Assembly: GCA_017411305.1 (NCBI GenBank)
Contig: JAFQQI010000107.1
Location: forward strand, 1-64,000
Source: Lachnospiraceae bacterium
GTDB taxonomy: Bacteria; Bacillota; Clostridia; Lachnospirales; Lachnospiraceae
Direction: 5' to 3'
Length of the DNA: 64,000 nt
Each line of letters starts with the position of its first letter. Within the stretch, counting starts at the first letter, position 1. Both the position numbers and the translations under genes were made by a program. Positions 15,812-26,302 of this stretch are shown here, piece after piece. A model generated the notes under the pieces. That model saw nothing but the letters and a program-made list of their open reading frames with translations. It searched no databases and was not told where the DNA came from.

Positions 15812-17470
15812 ATGAAAAAGATAAGATTCAGATATTTAATTATGTGTATAACAGTGTGTATTATAACATTGCTTCAATGCACAATGACTACAAATGCAGG
15901 TGGTTTGGAAAGAGGCAGAATCCTTTTTATCAGCGCCTACTCATATGGCTGGGATACGGTGCAGATTCAAATCGAAGGAATTAAAGCAGGCGTAGGTCCG
16001 AATGTCGTGGTAGATTATGAGTTTATGGACACCAAAAGGGTGAATGATGAGACTTCTGCACAGATGTTTTATGAGGGTCTGGCATACCGCATGTCACAGG
16101 TGGAGCCTTATGACGTAGTTATTTTGGGAGATGACGCAGCACTTTTGTTTGCAATGGAGCATCAGGACGATTTATTTGCGGGCATTCCGTTGGTGTTTGA
16201 GGGCGTGAATGATATAGAATTGGCAAAGGAAGCATCAAAGAATCCCATGATTACCGGTGTTGTGGAGCAACTTTCTGTTGAGAAGAATATTGAATTTGGT
16301 TTGAAACTAAACCCCAAGGCCAAAAAAGTGGTAGCGATTTTGGATGATACCATTACCGGCGAAGCAGAGAGAAAGAACTTTTATAGTTATGCAGAGCAAT
16401 TTCCTGATTTGATTTTTTCTGAAATCAATACTTCAAAGCTTTCCAGCGTAGACCTAAAAGTAGAGTTGGGATTGGTAAAAGAAGACAGTATTTTAATCTA
16501 TGTTGTGATGACAGAAGATGCCAGCGGAAAACAGTATTCCAACAGTGAATCGGTTGAAATGATTGCTAAATATGCCGGTGTTCCTGCTATGCGTATGGTA
16601 GAAGGCGGAGTCGGACAGGGACTTCTTGGCGGCAATGTGGTATCCATGCATAAGTCGGGAGAACTGGCTGCCGGTATGGCAACAGAAATAATTAACGGTA
16701 CCCCTTGCAGTGAAATTGAAGTGATATTAGAGAGTCCCAATATTTATTGTGTTGATGAACAGGTAATGAAAAAGTATGGGATGGATATTGATTTGATTCC
16801 GGCGGATGCTAAGGTAATCAATCATGAACCTACCTTCAGCGAAAAATACCATGAGCTGTTTAGACCGTTAGGAATGCTGTTCATAACTTTATTGGTAATT
16901 ATTTTGATTGTTTGTGTGGATAATTATAAACGACGTAAATTGATGGTAGAGCTGGAAGAGGCCAGGGGAATTATGGAATCTGCTTCCCAGCATGATTTCC
17001 TGACGGGATTACCTAACCGTAGCAAGTTTATGGAGGACTTGGAAGCAACTATCTCCGCAGAGGCACCTTTTACCATCATGATGATGGATATTGACAATTT
17101 CAAGACAATAAACGATACTTTTGGGCATACTGCCGGTGATGATGCGCTAAAACAGCTTGCAGCCAGACTCAAAGAGATTAATACCCAGATATTTACTTCC
17201 TATCGTTTTGCAGGGGATGAGTTTATTGTTATATTAAAAAGCACATCCGGCAAAATAGTAGAGAAAGCGGCCCACCAGTGCAGACAGATGTTTGACAAAC
17301 CCTTTGTATTGGACGGTGAAAAACGTAAGGTAGGAGGCAGTATCGGTATTGCATCCTATCCGCAGGATGCAACAACCATAGAGCAGTTAATCGGATGCGC
17401 AGATGAAGCAATGTATGAAGTGAAGAAAAACGGCAAAAATAGTTTTGCATATTATCATAAGAACGTGTAA
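15812..17470 (+). CDS. Periplasmic-binding-protein/GGDEF fusion, diguanylate cyclase
   Basis: 552 residues. Signal-anchor segment at ~7-25, then an extracytoplasmic domain (~35-320) like the ABC_sub_bind binding proteins (GRILFISAYSYGWDTVQ, VVILGDDAALLFAMEH), a membrane span at ~350-370 and a GGDEF domain (~385-550). The active site reads RFAGDEF, an accepted variant of GGDEF; DFLTGLPNRSKF, MDIDNFKTINDTFGHTAGD are typical. No RxxD inhibitory site precedes it. It would make cyclic di-GMP in response to a small ligand. GAGGGCGGA selects the ATG at 15812 over the in-frame TTG at 15767. Only 14 bases separate it from the TPR gene. Confidence 0.88.
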   Translation: MKKIRFRYLIMCITVCIITLLQCTMTTNAGGLERGRILFISAYSYGWDTVQIQIEGIKAGVGPNVVVDYEFMDTKRVNDETSAQMFYEGLAYRMSQVEPYDVVILGDDAALLFAMEHQDDLFAGIPLVFEGVNDIELAKEASKNPMITGVVEQLSVEKNIEFGLKLNPKAKKVVAILDDTITGEAERKNFYSYAEQFPDLIFSEINTSKLSSVDLKVELGLVKEDSILIYVVMTEDASGKQYSNSESVEMIAKYAGVPAMRMVEGGVGQGLLGGNVVSMHKSGELAAGMATEIINGTPCSEIEVILESPNIYCVDEQVMKKYGMDIDLIPADAKVINHEPTFSEKYHELFRPLGMLFITLLVIILIVCVDNYKRRKLMVELEEARGIMESASQHDFLTGLPNRSKFMEDLEATISAEAPFTIMMMDIDNFKTINDTFGHTAGDDALKQLAARLKEINTQIFTSYRFAGDEFIVILKSTSGKIVEKAAHQCRQMFDKPFVLDGEKRKVGGSIGIASYPQDATTIEQLIGCADEAMYEVKKNGKNSFAYYHKNV

Positions 17471-17484
17471 ACGGAGGCATGTAT

Positions 17485-19815
17485 ATGAACATAGAGCTTG
17501 TGTTACAGCAATTGGATTCATTATTTGCGGAGCATAAGGTTTACCAGGTAGAAGATTTTCTTAAGGGCAAGATAGAGGAAGCAGCAGGTGAAGGTGACAG
17601 GAATGCTGTGATTACTCTTATGAATGAAATAATCGGTCATTTTAGGGAAACAGGTGAATTTGATAAATCAATTGAATATTGTGAACAAGTGCTTTTACTT
17701 ATGAAGAAGATGGGGATGGAAGGAAGTGTGGCATATGCAACTACCCTTTTAAATGTGGCCAATGCTTATCGCGCAGCCGGACTTCTCAGGGAATCCATGG
17801 CAGCCTTTCAGGCTGTACAGTCTATTTATGAAGGAACCATTTCTTACCATGATTTTCGATATGCAAGTCTTTATAATAATATGAGCTTGCTTTTTCAGGA
17901 AATGGGTGATTTCGAAAGTGCATGTGACTGTTTAGAAAGGGCGTTGGGAATTGCAACTCAATACAGCAATGCTGAGATTGAGGTGGCGGTAACATATACA
18001 AATCTGGCAGTTTCACAGTTGAAGCTGTGAAGATATGAAGAAGCCATCATTAATTTAAGAAGAGCATTTGCGATTTTTGAGCGGGATGATAATAGAGATT
18101 ATCATTATAGCGGTGCTCTGTCTGCAATGGGGGAAGCACAATACCTTGCAGGTAATTTGGAAGAAGCGGCCGCATATTATCAACTGGCACTGGATGAAAT
18201 CGAAAAAAACGTAGGCAGAAATAAAGCTTATGAAATTACACTGCAGAATTTACATGCTGTAACGGCTCAGATGAAACAACCGCCTGTAAGCAGAGTGTTC
18301 AGAAACGGTATGGAACTTTGTGAGGCGTTTTATCAGGAATATGGAGTGCCGATGATTCGTACATTGTTTCCTATGTATGAGTCTATGATAGCAGTTGGCC
18401 TGGTAGGAGAAGGCTCAGAATGCTTCGGATTCGATGATGAAGTGTCGAGAGACCATGATTTTGGCCCCGGATTTTGTATGTGGCTGACCGACCAGGTGTA
18501 TGAGGAAATTGGTGAAAAATTGCAAAAAGCTTACGACGATCTTCCTTCTACTTATTTGGGAATTACCAGAATAACCACTGCCAAAGCAGGCAAACGGGTA
18601 GGTGTATTCCGCATTAGTGAGTTTTATGAAGGACTAATCGGACTGAATGATATTCCCACAACGCAAAACCAATGGTTGTTTTTGGATGATTACAGACTGG
18701 CAACAGCAAGCAACGGAAAAGTATTCAGGGATGATTTGGGGGAATTCAGTAGAATCAGAGAAGGATTACTTGCATATTATCCGGAGGAAGTCCGTGTTAA
18801 AAAGATTGCAAGACAGGCGGCACTAATGGCACAGTCAGGACAATATAACTATTCCCGTATGTATGGACGTGGTGAAACGGTAACAGCCCAGATTGCATTA
18901 TCAGAGTTTATGAAGCATACGATGGCAATGGTATATTTGTTGAACCGTAGATATGCACCTTTTTATAAATGGATGCACAAGGGAATGGGGCAGTTGTATG
19001 TGCTTAGGGATATTAGGGATATTTTGACAGCACTGTCCCGTATGCCGATAGGGGATGACCGAATTTCGCAAACCATAGAGTTAATAGTTGCACTCATTAT
19101 AGCAGAAATGAAAAAACAGGGACTTACCAGCGGCGAAGATAATTATTTAGATAATCATACAGACAATATTCTCCGAAGCATTCCGCAGAAGGATAGAGAA
19201 GATGATTCATTTATGGCGGCATTGGTGAAGGAACTTGTTGCGCTGGAATGGGAAGCATTTGATAAGGTAGATAATGAAGGCGGCAGGGCAGATTGTCAGG
19301 ATGACTGGAATACTTTTTCTGTGATGAGAACCAGCCAATACGCTACGTGGACAGAAGAAATGTTAAGGAGTTACATCCATGACTTTCATGTAGCAAATGA
19401 TAACGGGTGGAATTTAATCGCGGAAAAGTATGCAAGAATGATGGAAAGCACAACACCTACGCGGTATGAGCAGATTAAAGACTCATTACCAGAGCTTTCA
19501 CCGGAGAAGAAAGAAATTATTAATGCCATTGTTGAAATTCAGGTGAAGTGGATGGAGGAATTTGCAGAGAAATATCCGAAGGCAGCATCCAATGCAAGAA
19601 GTATTCATTCTGAAGAAGACCATCCGTTTAATACTTCTTACGAGACTTATCTAAGAGGAGAATTGGGTACCTATTCCGATGAAACTTTGGATTTATACGG
19701 AAGATTCATTGCAAAGCTCTGCAGTGAGGAAAAGAATCTCGCAGAAATGATTATGTATCAAACTGCAATTCTTTACGGATATGAATCCTTGGAAGATTTG
19801 GAAAACAGATTATGA
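17485..19815 (+). pseudogene. TPR-DUF4037-DUF4125 protein, interrupted by in-frame TGA
   Basis: One continuous frame of ~776 codons broken by a single TGA at 18028-18030. Before it, ~181 residues of tetratricopeptide repeats; after it, LRRAF...GALSAMGEAQYLAGNLEEAAAYY continues the repeats. Around the stop the text is QLKL*RYEEAI; TPR consensus puts glycine there (LGRYEEAI), so GGA to TGA explains it. Residues from ~295 carry GSECFGFDDEVSRDHDFGPG, the nucleotidyltransferase-like motif of DUF4037 proteins, and the last ~90 match DUF4125 (SEEDHPFNTSYETYLRGELGTYS). GGAGG at 17473-17477 selects the ATG at 17485 over 17479. It is a nonsense mutant, a base error, or a readthrough gene; a re-start at 18127 could make a 562-residue C-terminal protein. 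Role unknown. Confidence 0.75.
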
Positions 19816-19860
19816 TTTAGCAATAGGAATAATTAAATCAAGATTAAATATATGGAAATG

Positions 19861-19891
19861 GTAGAGAATGAATGAAACATTCATTCTCTAC
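19861..19891. terminator. Bidirectional terminator between convergent genes
   Basis: GTAGAGAATGAATG and its exact complement CATTCATTCTCTAC are separated by AAA. The stop codon of the minus-strand amidase lies in the right arm. Confidence 0.8.
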
Positions 19892-20420
19892 TTTCTGCAA
19901 TGGTTTCCAGAATTCCGTTTGCAATTGCTTCGGCTATGTCGTTAAAACGGCTGTCAAAACGCATGTTGTCACGGTCAGTATTGATAAAGCCGACTTCCAC
20001 CAAAACAGAAGGCATATTGGTGCGGCGTAAAACGGCAAGATTAGTCCGTTCCTGAATGCCCTGATTGACATAGCCCACTGAAGCAAGATTCCTGTTAATA
20101 TTTTGTGCAATTAGTCCGGCAGTACTGTTGCGGTTATAAACCAGAGACTCAATTCCCGTATATTGATTATTATAAGGGCTTGAGTTCCGATGGATAGAAA
20201 TGAAATAGTCGGCACCGGCAGCATTGGCTTTGGATGCTTTTTGCGCAGGGGTTTCGTATACATCTCCTGTACGTGTATATATTACGTTGATACCGTTGTT
20301 TTCCAATATATTACCTACCGCAAGGGCAAGATTTAACGTATCATCTTTTTCCCGCCTTCCTAAATATGTGGCACCGAAATCGGAGCCGCCGTGTCCGGCA
20401 TCGATTACAATTGTCGGCAT
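19881..20420 (-). CDS. N-acetylmuramoyl-L-alanine amidase (Amidase_3)
   Basis: 179 residues: just the catalytic domain. Cleaves the amide bond between muramic acid and the stem peptide. IVIDAGHGGSDFGA holds the first zinc His (9), REKD the Glu (24), FISIHRNSS the second His (~76), and SVLVEVGFINT the catalytic Glu (~142). No signal peptide or cell-wall-binding repeats, so it is either a cytoplasmic/released enzyme (as phage- or spore-linked ones can be) or uses another export route. On the minus strand, divergent from the MATE gene and convergent with the DUF4125 gene. Confidence 0.9.
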   Translation of the reverse strand: MPTIVIDAGHGGSDFGATYLGRREKDDTLNLALAVGNILENNGINVIYTRTGDVYETPAQKASKANAAGADYFISIHRNSSPYNNQYTGIESLVYNRNSTAGLIAQNINRNLASVGYVNQGIQERTNLAVLRRTNMPSVLVEVGFINTDRDNMRFDSRFNDIAEAIANGILETIAESRE

Positions 20421-20498
20421 GATAACCTCGAAAAATGATTGTTAATCATATTATATGATGGCATCGATAAATTATTGACTGAAAAGAAGGACAGTAAC

Positions 20499-21872
20499 AT
20501 GAGCAATTTGAAAAAAAGCAGGCAAACATTTGAAATAGATATGTGTAACGGACCATTGCTTCCCAAAATGTTGTTGTTTACCATACCGCTTATTTTATCC
20601 GGAGTACTGCAGCTTTTATTTAATGCGGCGGATGTGATTGTGGTAGGACAATTTGCAGGAAATGAAGCGCTTGCGGCAGTAGGTTCAACAAGTTCCCTTA
20701 CAAATCTTTTGGTAAATTTGTTTATCGGTATGTCAGTAGGGGTGAATGTGCTGGTGGCAAGGTATTATGGCGGAAAGCAGGATGGCGAAGTTAGTGAAAC
20801 AGTACATACTGCCATTGTGATTAGCGTTTTGGGTGGTGTTTTATTGGCCGTAATTGGAATTGTTCTTGCAAAGCCTCTACTTACACTTATGGATACGCCG
20901 GAGGATGTTATCAAGCATTCCGTCCTATATATGAGAATTTATTTTATGGGGATGCCGGTAATGCTGCTGTATAACTTCGGAAGTGCAGTGCTAAGGGCAA
21001 TCGGAGATACCAGGAGACCTCTTTTTTACTTATCAATTGCAGGTGTTATCAATGTATGCCTGAATCTTTGGTTTGTGATTTCCCTGCATATGGGAGTTGC
21101 AGGTGTGGCACTTGCAACAATTATTTCACAGGCGGTTTCTGCAGTATTGATTGTGAGATGTTTAATACAAAGTGAAGGTTGCTTTAGGCTATATCCGGAA
21201 AAACTTAAAATCAGTTGGGACAAGCTGCTACGAATTGCCAGAATCGGTCTGCCGGCGGGAATCCAAGGCTCTTTGTTTTCCGTATCCAATGTGCTGATTC
21301 AGTCTTCTGTCAATTCCTTTGGTTCCGTTGCCATGGCAGGAAATACAGCTGCAAGTAATATTGAAGGCTTTGTATATACGGCAATGAATGCCGTGCATCA
21401 AACAGCCGTCAGCTTTACGGGACAGAATTTGGGCGGAAAACGATTTGACCGAATTTCTAAGATCTTAGCCCAATGCCTGATGCTGGTAACAATAATCGGA
21501 CTTGTAATGGGAAATGCTGTCGTTCTGTTCGGAGAACCGTTACTGGGACTTTATTCTTCTGATACGGAAGTAATCACATATGGACAGAAACGTTTACTTT
21601 ATATCTGCACAATTTATTGTATGTGTGGTATTATGGATGTGCTTGTGGGAAGCATCAGAGGCTTGGGGTATGCCATTATGCCCATGATAGTTTCACTGCT
21701 GGGAGCCTGTGCATTCCGGGTAGTATGGATTTATACGATTTTTAGCTGGAACAGAACCCTTGAAACCTTATATATATCCTATCCGGTATCATGGACGTTG
21801 ACAGCACTTGTACATTTGATTTGCTATATTATTGTGAAAAAGAAGCTGGTTAATAAGCTTGGAGGCGCCTGA
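20499..21872 (+). CDS. MATE family efflux transporter
   Basis: 457 residues with twelve predicted membrane spans in two six-span halves. Family members export cationic drugs or metabolites in exchange for Na+ or H+. Typical sequence: PLILSGVLQLLFNAADVIVVGQFAG at the start, and FGSVAMAGNTAASNIEGFVY in the second half. AGAAGGA at 20484-20490 selects the ATG at 20499 over 20439. Its stop overlaps the HAD gene start by one base (TGATG), so the two are co-transcribed. Substrate unknown. Confidence 0.9.
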   Translation: MSNLKKSRQTFEIDMCNGPLLPKMLLFTIPLILSGVLQLLFNAADVIVVGQFAGNEALAAVGSTSSLTNLLVNLFIGMSVGVNVLVARYYGGKQDGEVSETVHTAIVISVLGGVLLAVIGIVLAKPLLTLMDTPEDVIKHSVLYMRIYFMGMPVMLLYNFGSAVLRAIGDTRRPLFYLSIAGVINVCLNLWFVISLHMGVAGVALATIISQAVSAVLIVRCLIQSEGCFRLYPEKLKISWDKLLRIARIGLPAGIQGSLFSVSNVLIQSSVNSFGSVAMAGNTAASNIEGFVYTAMNAVHQTAVSFTGQNLGGKRFDRISKILAQCLMLVTIIGLVMGNAVVLFGEPLLGLYSSDTEVITYGQKRLLYICTIYCMCGIMDVLVGSIRGLGYAIMPMIVSLLGACAFRVVWIYTIFSWNRTLETLYISYPVSWTLTALVHLICYIIVKKKLVNKLGGA

Positions 21873-22531
21873 TGCAGAAACGCTATGATACTGTAATTTT
21901 TGACTTAGACGGAACTTTATTAAATACTTTAGAGGATTTACAAAGCAGTGTAAACTATGCTCTTGCATTGTATCAGATGCCACAACGTTCTTTAGAGGAA
22001 ATCAGGCGCTTTGTGGGAAACGGTGTACAGAGACTTATAGAGCTTGCAGTACCACAGAAAATATCGAAAGAAATGCTGGAAAATGTGTTTGCAGCGTTTA
22101 AAGAACATTATGCAATTCATTGTAATGATAAAACTGATTTATATCCGGGTATTCCTGAATTGTTGATACGATTGAAAGCGGAAGGATTTCGAACAGCGAT
22201 TGTTTCCAACAAGTTACAGGAAGGTGTGGATACCTTATATAAGCAATATTTTGAAAAAAGTGTTGAGGTTGCAATCGGTGCCCGTGAGGGAATCAGAAAG
22301 AAACCGGCACCGGACAGTGTTTTTGAGGCTATGAAGCTGCTTAATGCACAAAAAAACCGAACTGTTTACATAGGAGATTCGGAAGTAGATATTGCCACAG
22401 CTCATAATGCAGGGTTACCATGCATTACCGTGACCTGGGGATTTCGAAACAGACAAGAGCAAGAAGAAGCAGGAGGAGATGTGTTTGCAGAAAGCCCGGA
22501 AGAAGTTTTAAAATTGTTATACAAATATTAA
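21872..22531 (+). CDS. HAD-family hydrolase, phosphoglycolate phosphatase-like
   Basis: 219 residues. Motif I FDLDGTLLNT (nucleophile Asp11, acid Asp13), motif II in TAIVSNKLQ, Lys in RKKPAPDSV, and motif IV GDSEVDIATAHNAG. Insert after motif I gives a helical cap of the Gph/PGP type. It dephosphorylates a small phosphorylated metabolite; the substrate is not set by sequence. Starts within the MATE stop codon and ends 32 bases before the aroA start. Confidence 0.9.
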   Translation: MQKRYDTVIFDLDGTLLNTLEDLQSSVNYALALYQMPQRSLEEIRRFVGNGVQRLIELAVPQKISKEMLENVFAAFKEHYAIHCNDKTDLYPGIPELLIRLKAEGFRTAIVSNKLQEGVDTLYKQYFEKSVEVAIGAREGIRKKPAPDSVFEAMKLLNAQKNRTVYIGDSEVDIATAHNAGLPCITVTWGFRNRQEQEEAGGDVFAESPEEVLKLLYKY

Positions 22532-22563
22532 ATTCACATTTAATAATGAGTGGAGCGTTTGAG

Positions 22564-23865
22564 ATGAAAGAGACATATCAGGTAAGAAAATGGAATGGTA
22601 CAGGTATGATTGAAGTACAGGTGCCGGGTTCAAAAAGCATTACCAACAGGGCATTGCTGTTGGCTGCTTTATCCAATAAAAAATGTTTGCTGCGCGGAGT
22701 GTTGTTCAGTGATGATTCCAAAGCATTTTTAGATAGTTTACAGAAGTTAGGCTTTGCGGTAGAAATTGACGAAGAAAGAAAAGAAGTGATAATTCAGGGG
22801 ACAGGAGGAAGGATTCCCAATCCTGTCACACGGATTCATGTCAGAAGTGCAGGTACTGCTGCACGGTTCCTGACAGTAATGCTGGCGTTAGCCGGAGGAG
22901 AATACGAGCTGGATGCTTCTCCACAGATGTGCAAGCGCCCCATGGAACCGCTTCTTAGTATTTTGCAGGATGCAGGCGCAGAAATTACATATCGTGGAGA
23001 AAAAGGCCATTTTCCGTTTAAGATGAAATCGGATCAAATATCCCTTGAAGAAGTAAGTATTGATACCAAGATAAGCAGCCAGTTTGCAAGTGCGTTACTA
23101 ATGTCAGGGGTACTTATGGAACAGGGACTTACGATACAGATGGAAGGAGACCGGGCAGAGGGATCTTATATTAAAATGACCTTGTCTATGATGAGACAAT
23201 TCGGAATTGATTTCAGTAAAAAAGGAAGCAGCGTTACGGTTCCGGGAAATAGTGATTTTGGACTTTCGGAATACAGAATTGAACCGGATGTTTCCGGTGC
23301 ATGCTATTTTTATGCCATGGCTCCCCTGTTAAGAACGGATGTTATTGTTAAAGATGTACATAGAAATTCTCTGCAGGGAGATATTAAGTTTGTAGAATTG
23401 ACTGAGCAGCTTGGTTGTGTCCTTAAGGAAACAGAAGCAGGTCTTCTGGTGAAAGGAAGCCATATTACAGAGTTTCCCGGTCTTTCGGTTAATATGAAAG
23501 ATTTTTCAGACCAGACAATGACCATGGCGGCAATTGCACCCTTCGCAAGCAGCGAAACATTAATACAGAATGTAGGACATATCCGTTTTCAGGAATCTGA
23601 CAGAATAATTGCTATTGTAACAGAACTAAACCGTATGGGGATAAAATGTGAAGAGGCGCCACAGGAAGATGGAATCCGCATCTTGCCAATTGATGAAAAG
23701 GATGTAAAGGCTGCTTTGGTAGAAACTTATGATGATCATAGAATGGCAATGGCATTTACATTGGTGGGTCTTAAGACGGGAACCATTACAATTCATCATC
23801 CGGAATGTTGCCGTAAAACTTTTGAGAATTACTTTGAAGTAATTGATTCCTTATATAGACAATAA
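22564..23865 (+). CDS. aroA: 3-phosphoshikimate 1-carboxyvinyltransferase (EPSP synthase)
   Basis: 433 residues. Transfers the enolpyruvyl group of PEP to shikimate 3-phosphate, the sixth step to chorismate. PGSKSITNRALLLAAL near residue 22 and RSAGTAARFLTVMLA near 98 bind PEP; RPMEPLL, and DDHRMAMAFTLVGL near the C-terminus, are also conserved. GGAG at 22551-22554 and an ATG at 22564 fit the family's length; the open frame to 22420 lies in the HAD gene. In an operon with MATE and HAD genes and with no other aromatic-pathway gene beside it. Confidence 0.95.
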   Translation: MKETYQVRKWNGTGMIEVQVPGSKSITNRALLLAALSNKKCLLRGVLFSDDSKAFLDSLQKLGFAVEIDEERKEVIIQGTGGRIPNPVTRIHVRSAGTAARFLTVMLALAGGEYELDASPQMCKRPMEPLLSILQDAGAEITYRGEKGHFPFKMKSDQISLEEVSIDTKISSQFASALLMSGVLMEQGLTIQMEGDRAEGSYIKMTLSMMRQFGIDFSKKGSSVTVPGNSDFGLSEYRIEPDVSGACYFYAMAPLLRTDVIVKDVHRNSLQGDIKFVELTEQLGCVLKETEAGLLVKGSHITEFPGLSVNMKDFSDQTMTMAAIAPFASSETLIQNVGHIRFQESDRIIAIVTELNRMGIKCEEAPQEDGIRILPIDEKDVKAALVETYDDHRMAMAFTLVGLKTGTITIHHPECCRKTFENYFEVIDSLYRQ

Positions 23866-24000
23866 GTAAACCAATGGAAAAGTGGCGTAACAGGAATTAA
23901 AATGTAAAATAATAACTGATGATATCGAATATGAGTCATAGTGTTAAATTAAATGTAGATTTAATTAACGGAAACAAGCTAATGGCGTTAAGGTGACAAA

Positions 24001-25305
24001 ATGGAACAGGACTTTTTGAGAGAAGATGAATGGGAACAAGTGATTTTAGTAGGTGTGGAAACATCAGACGCATATGTACGGGAAGGTGATTTTGAACGTT
24101 CCATGGAGGAACTGATTAGCCTCGCAGAAGCTTGCTTTATGAAGCCTGTTGCAGTTGTTACCCAAAAGATGGAATTTATTAACAAAGGCTTATATATAGG
24201 TACAGGCAAAGTGCAGGAAGTAAAAGAACTTGTTAAAACAATGGAAGCTGGTTTGGTTATCTTTGACAATTCTTTGACTCCTTCCCAACTTAGAAATCTG
24301 CAGGAGGAACTGGAATGTCCTGTGATGGACAGAACAAATCTGATTTTGGATATTTTTGAGAGCCGTGCCAAAACGAGAGAAGCAAAATTGCAGGTTGAAA
24401 CTGCAAGATTGCAGTATCTGTTGCCCAGATTAGTGGGAATGCATGAAGCGCTTACCCGACAAGGTGGCACCAGCGGCAGCATGAGCAGTCGTGGTGCAGG
24501 TGAAAAGAAACTTGAACTTGACAGAAGAAGAATAGAGCATAGGCTCTCGGAACTTCGAAGAGAGCTGGAAGAAGTTTCGGAAGAACGGATGATACAGCGC
24601 AAAAAGCGCCAAAACTCAAGGCTTCCGCTTGTGGCACTTGTGGGATATACCAATGCGGGGAAGTCTACGATTATGAACGGACTGGTTCAAAAATATGTAG
24701 GAGACGATGAAAAGAGGGTTTTGGAGAAAGATATGCTTTTTGCCACCCTGGATACCACTGTAAGACGCATTAATACAGGAAATAACCGTGATTTTTTGCT
24801 GTCGGATACCGTGGGATTTATTGATAAACTGCCCCATAGTTTGGTTAAGGCATTCCGTTCTACGCTGGAAGAAGTAAAAAATGCTGATTTATTGTTGCAT
24901 GTAGTGGATTATTCTGATGAGTATTATCGAGAACAGATGCAGACTACCGTAGAAACACTTAGGGATTTGGAAGCCGGTAATATCCCTGTTATTACCGTGT
25001 ATAACAAGGCAGATAAACGTGACGATGGGATAGAATATCCTAAGCTTGTGGGAGATAAAATATACCTTTCTGCAAAAGAAAACTTGTCTTTAAATGCTTT
25101 AACAGAGCTGATTTTAGAAAAAATATATGCGGATTATGTAACAGTAACCTTTTTAATTCCGTATGAGAAGGGCGGATTGGTTTCTTACTTTATGGAAAAT
25201 GCCCAGATTATCAGCCAGGAATACAAAGAAAACGGCACAAAGCTTACGGTGAAATGCTATCCGGCAGATAGAGAGAAGTACAGTAGCTATATAATAGAAG
25301 ATTAA
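24001..25305 (+). CDS. hflX: GTPase HflX
   Basis: 434 residues. Ribosome-associated GTPase that helps rescue or split stalled ribosomes. N-terminal nucleotide-binding-like domain with GKVQEVKELV and NLTPSQLRNLQEE-like sequence, a linker helix (ARLQYLLPRLVGMHEALTRQGG, SRGAGEKKLELDRRRIEHRL), then the G domain: P-loop GYTNAGKST (~216), DTVGFIDKLPHSLV, NKAD. Cytoplasmic. Three bases separate it from the pseudouridine synthase frame, so it is an operon. Confidence 0.95.
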   Translation: MEQDFLREDEWEQVILVGVETSDAYVREGDFERSMEELISLAEACFMKPVAVVTQKMEFINKGLYIGTGKVQEVKELVKTMEAGLVIFDNSLTPSQLRNLQEELECPVMDRTNLILDIFESRAKTREAKLQVETARLQYLLPRLVGMHEALTRQGGTSGSMSSRGAGEKKLELDRRRIEHRLSELRRELEEVSEERMIQRKKRQNSRLPLVALVGYTNAGKSTIMNGLVQKYVGDDEKRVLEKDMLFATLDTTVRRINTGNNRDFLLSDTVGFIDKLPHSLVKAFRSTLEEVKNADLLLHVVDYSDEYYREQMQTTVETLRDLEAGNIPVITVYNKADKRDDGIEYPKLVGDKIYLSAKENLSLNALTELILEKIYADYVTVTFLIPYEKGGLVSYFMENAQIISQEYKENGTKLTVKCYPADREKYSSYIIED

Positions 25306-25317
25306 TAGGTGAATCGT

Positions 25318-26040
25318 GTGAAAAAAGAACGCTTAAATAAGTATTTGGCTTCCTGTGGAATTTGCTCCAGAAGGGAAGCAGACCGTTTCATAGAAGAAGG
25401 TAGAGTTACTATAAACGGGAAAATTGCGGATATGGGGATGCAGGTAGACGGGCAGGAGCAGATTTTGGTGAACGGTAAACCTGTACATGGCAAGAATGAG
25501 CATGTAGTACTGGCATATTATAAGCCCGTTGGAGTTGTTTGCACAGAAAAAGACCGCTTTGCGGATAAAAAAGTTACAGATATGGTAAAGTTTCCGGTAA
25601 GAGTTACCTATGCCGGAAGACTTGATAAGGATTCGGAGGGCCTTTTGCTCCTCAGTAATGACGGAAATTTAATCCATGCGATGATGCAGGGAAGTAACGG
25701 TCATGAAAAGGAATATGTGGTAAAGGTTCATAAAGAGATTACGGATGAATTTATACGAAAAATGGCTGAAGGGATTTATCTTCAAGAACTGAAAATCCGT
25801 ACAAAACCCTGTAAAATTGAGAAAATCGGCAAGTTCACTTTCAAAATAGTACTGACTCAAGGAGTCAATAGGCAAATTCGCAGGATGACCGGAGAATTAG
25901 GTTACCGGGTAAAGGCATTGAAACGCATCAGAGTGGTAAATATCCAACTTGCAAATTTAAAACCAGGCGAATTCCGACAGATAAAAGATGAAGAATTACG
26001 CGTGTTATACAATTCTTGCAGCTGTAACATGAATTTATAA
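25318..26040 (+). CDS. rRNA pseudouridine synthase, RsuA/RluF type
   Basis: 240 residues. S4 RNA-binding domain first (LNKYLASCGICSRREADRFIEEGRVTING), then the catalytic domain with GRLDKDSEGLLLLSNDG, whose Asp after GRL is the nucleophile, and GVNRQIRRM near the end. It isomerises a uridine of rRNA; length and the last motif are closer to RluF than RluB. Starts with GTG at 25318 (AGGTGA six bases ahead) or at the in-frame GTG at 25309; the first fits the ribosome site better. Directly follows hflX. Confidence 0.9.
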   Translation: MKKERLNKYLASCGICSRREADRFIEEGRVTINGKIADMGMQVDGQEQILVNGKPVHGKNEHVVLAYYKPVGVVCTEKDRFADKKVTDMVKFPVRVTYAGRLDKDSEGLLLLSNDGNLIHAMMQGSNGHEKEYVVKVHKEITDEFIRKMAEGIYLQELKIRTKPCKIEKIGKFTFKIVLTQGVNRQIRRMTGELGYRVKALKRIRVVNIQLANLKPGEFRQIKDEELRVLYNSCSCNMNL

Positions 26041-26302
26041 AATAATAAAATAACATGCAAAGCACAAAATGTTGTGTTGGGTGGTAATAGATGTTGTGGA
26101 ATTTGAAAAAAGTTTAAAATGAAGCCAAAATGAAGGCAAAAATAGTCAAGAAGTGGGATTTAAGCTTGTTTTTTCGTCAAAAACAGATGGAATTCATTAA
26201 AAACGGGTTTTATTTAATGGGCTCATGACAGAAAATGGATAATGGGTGACGGAAAACTTGCAAAAAATAGCCATATTTAATAATAGGAGAGCATGATTTT
26301 TT

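Noticed and set aside
18028-18030. Selenocysteine at the in-frame TGA
   Set aside because: TPR consensus expects glycine here, no cysteine homologue is expected, and no SECIS-like hairpin is evident just downstream.
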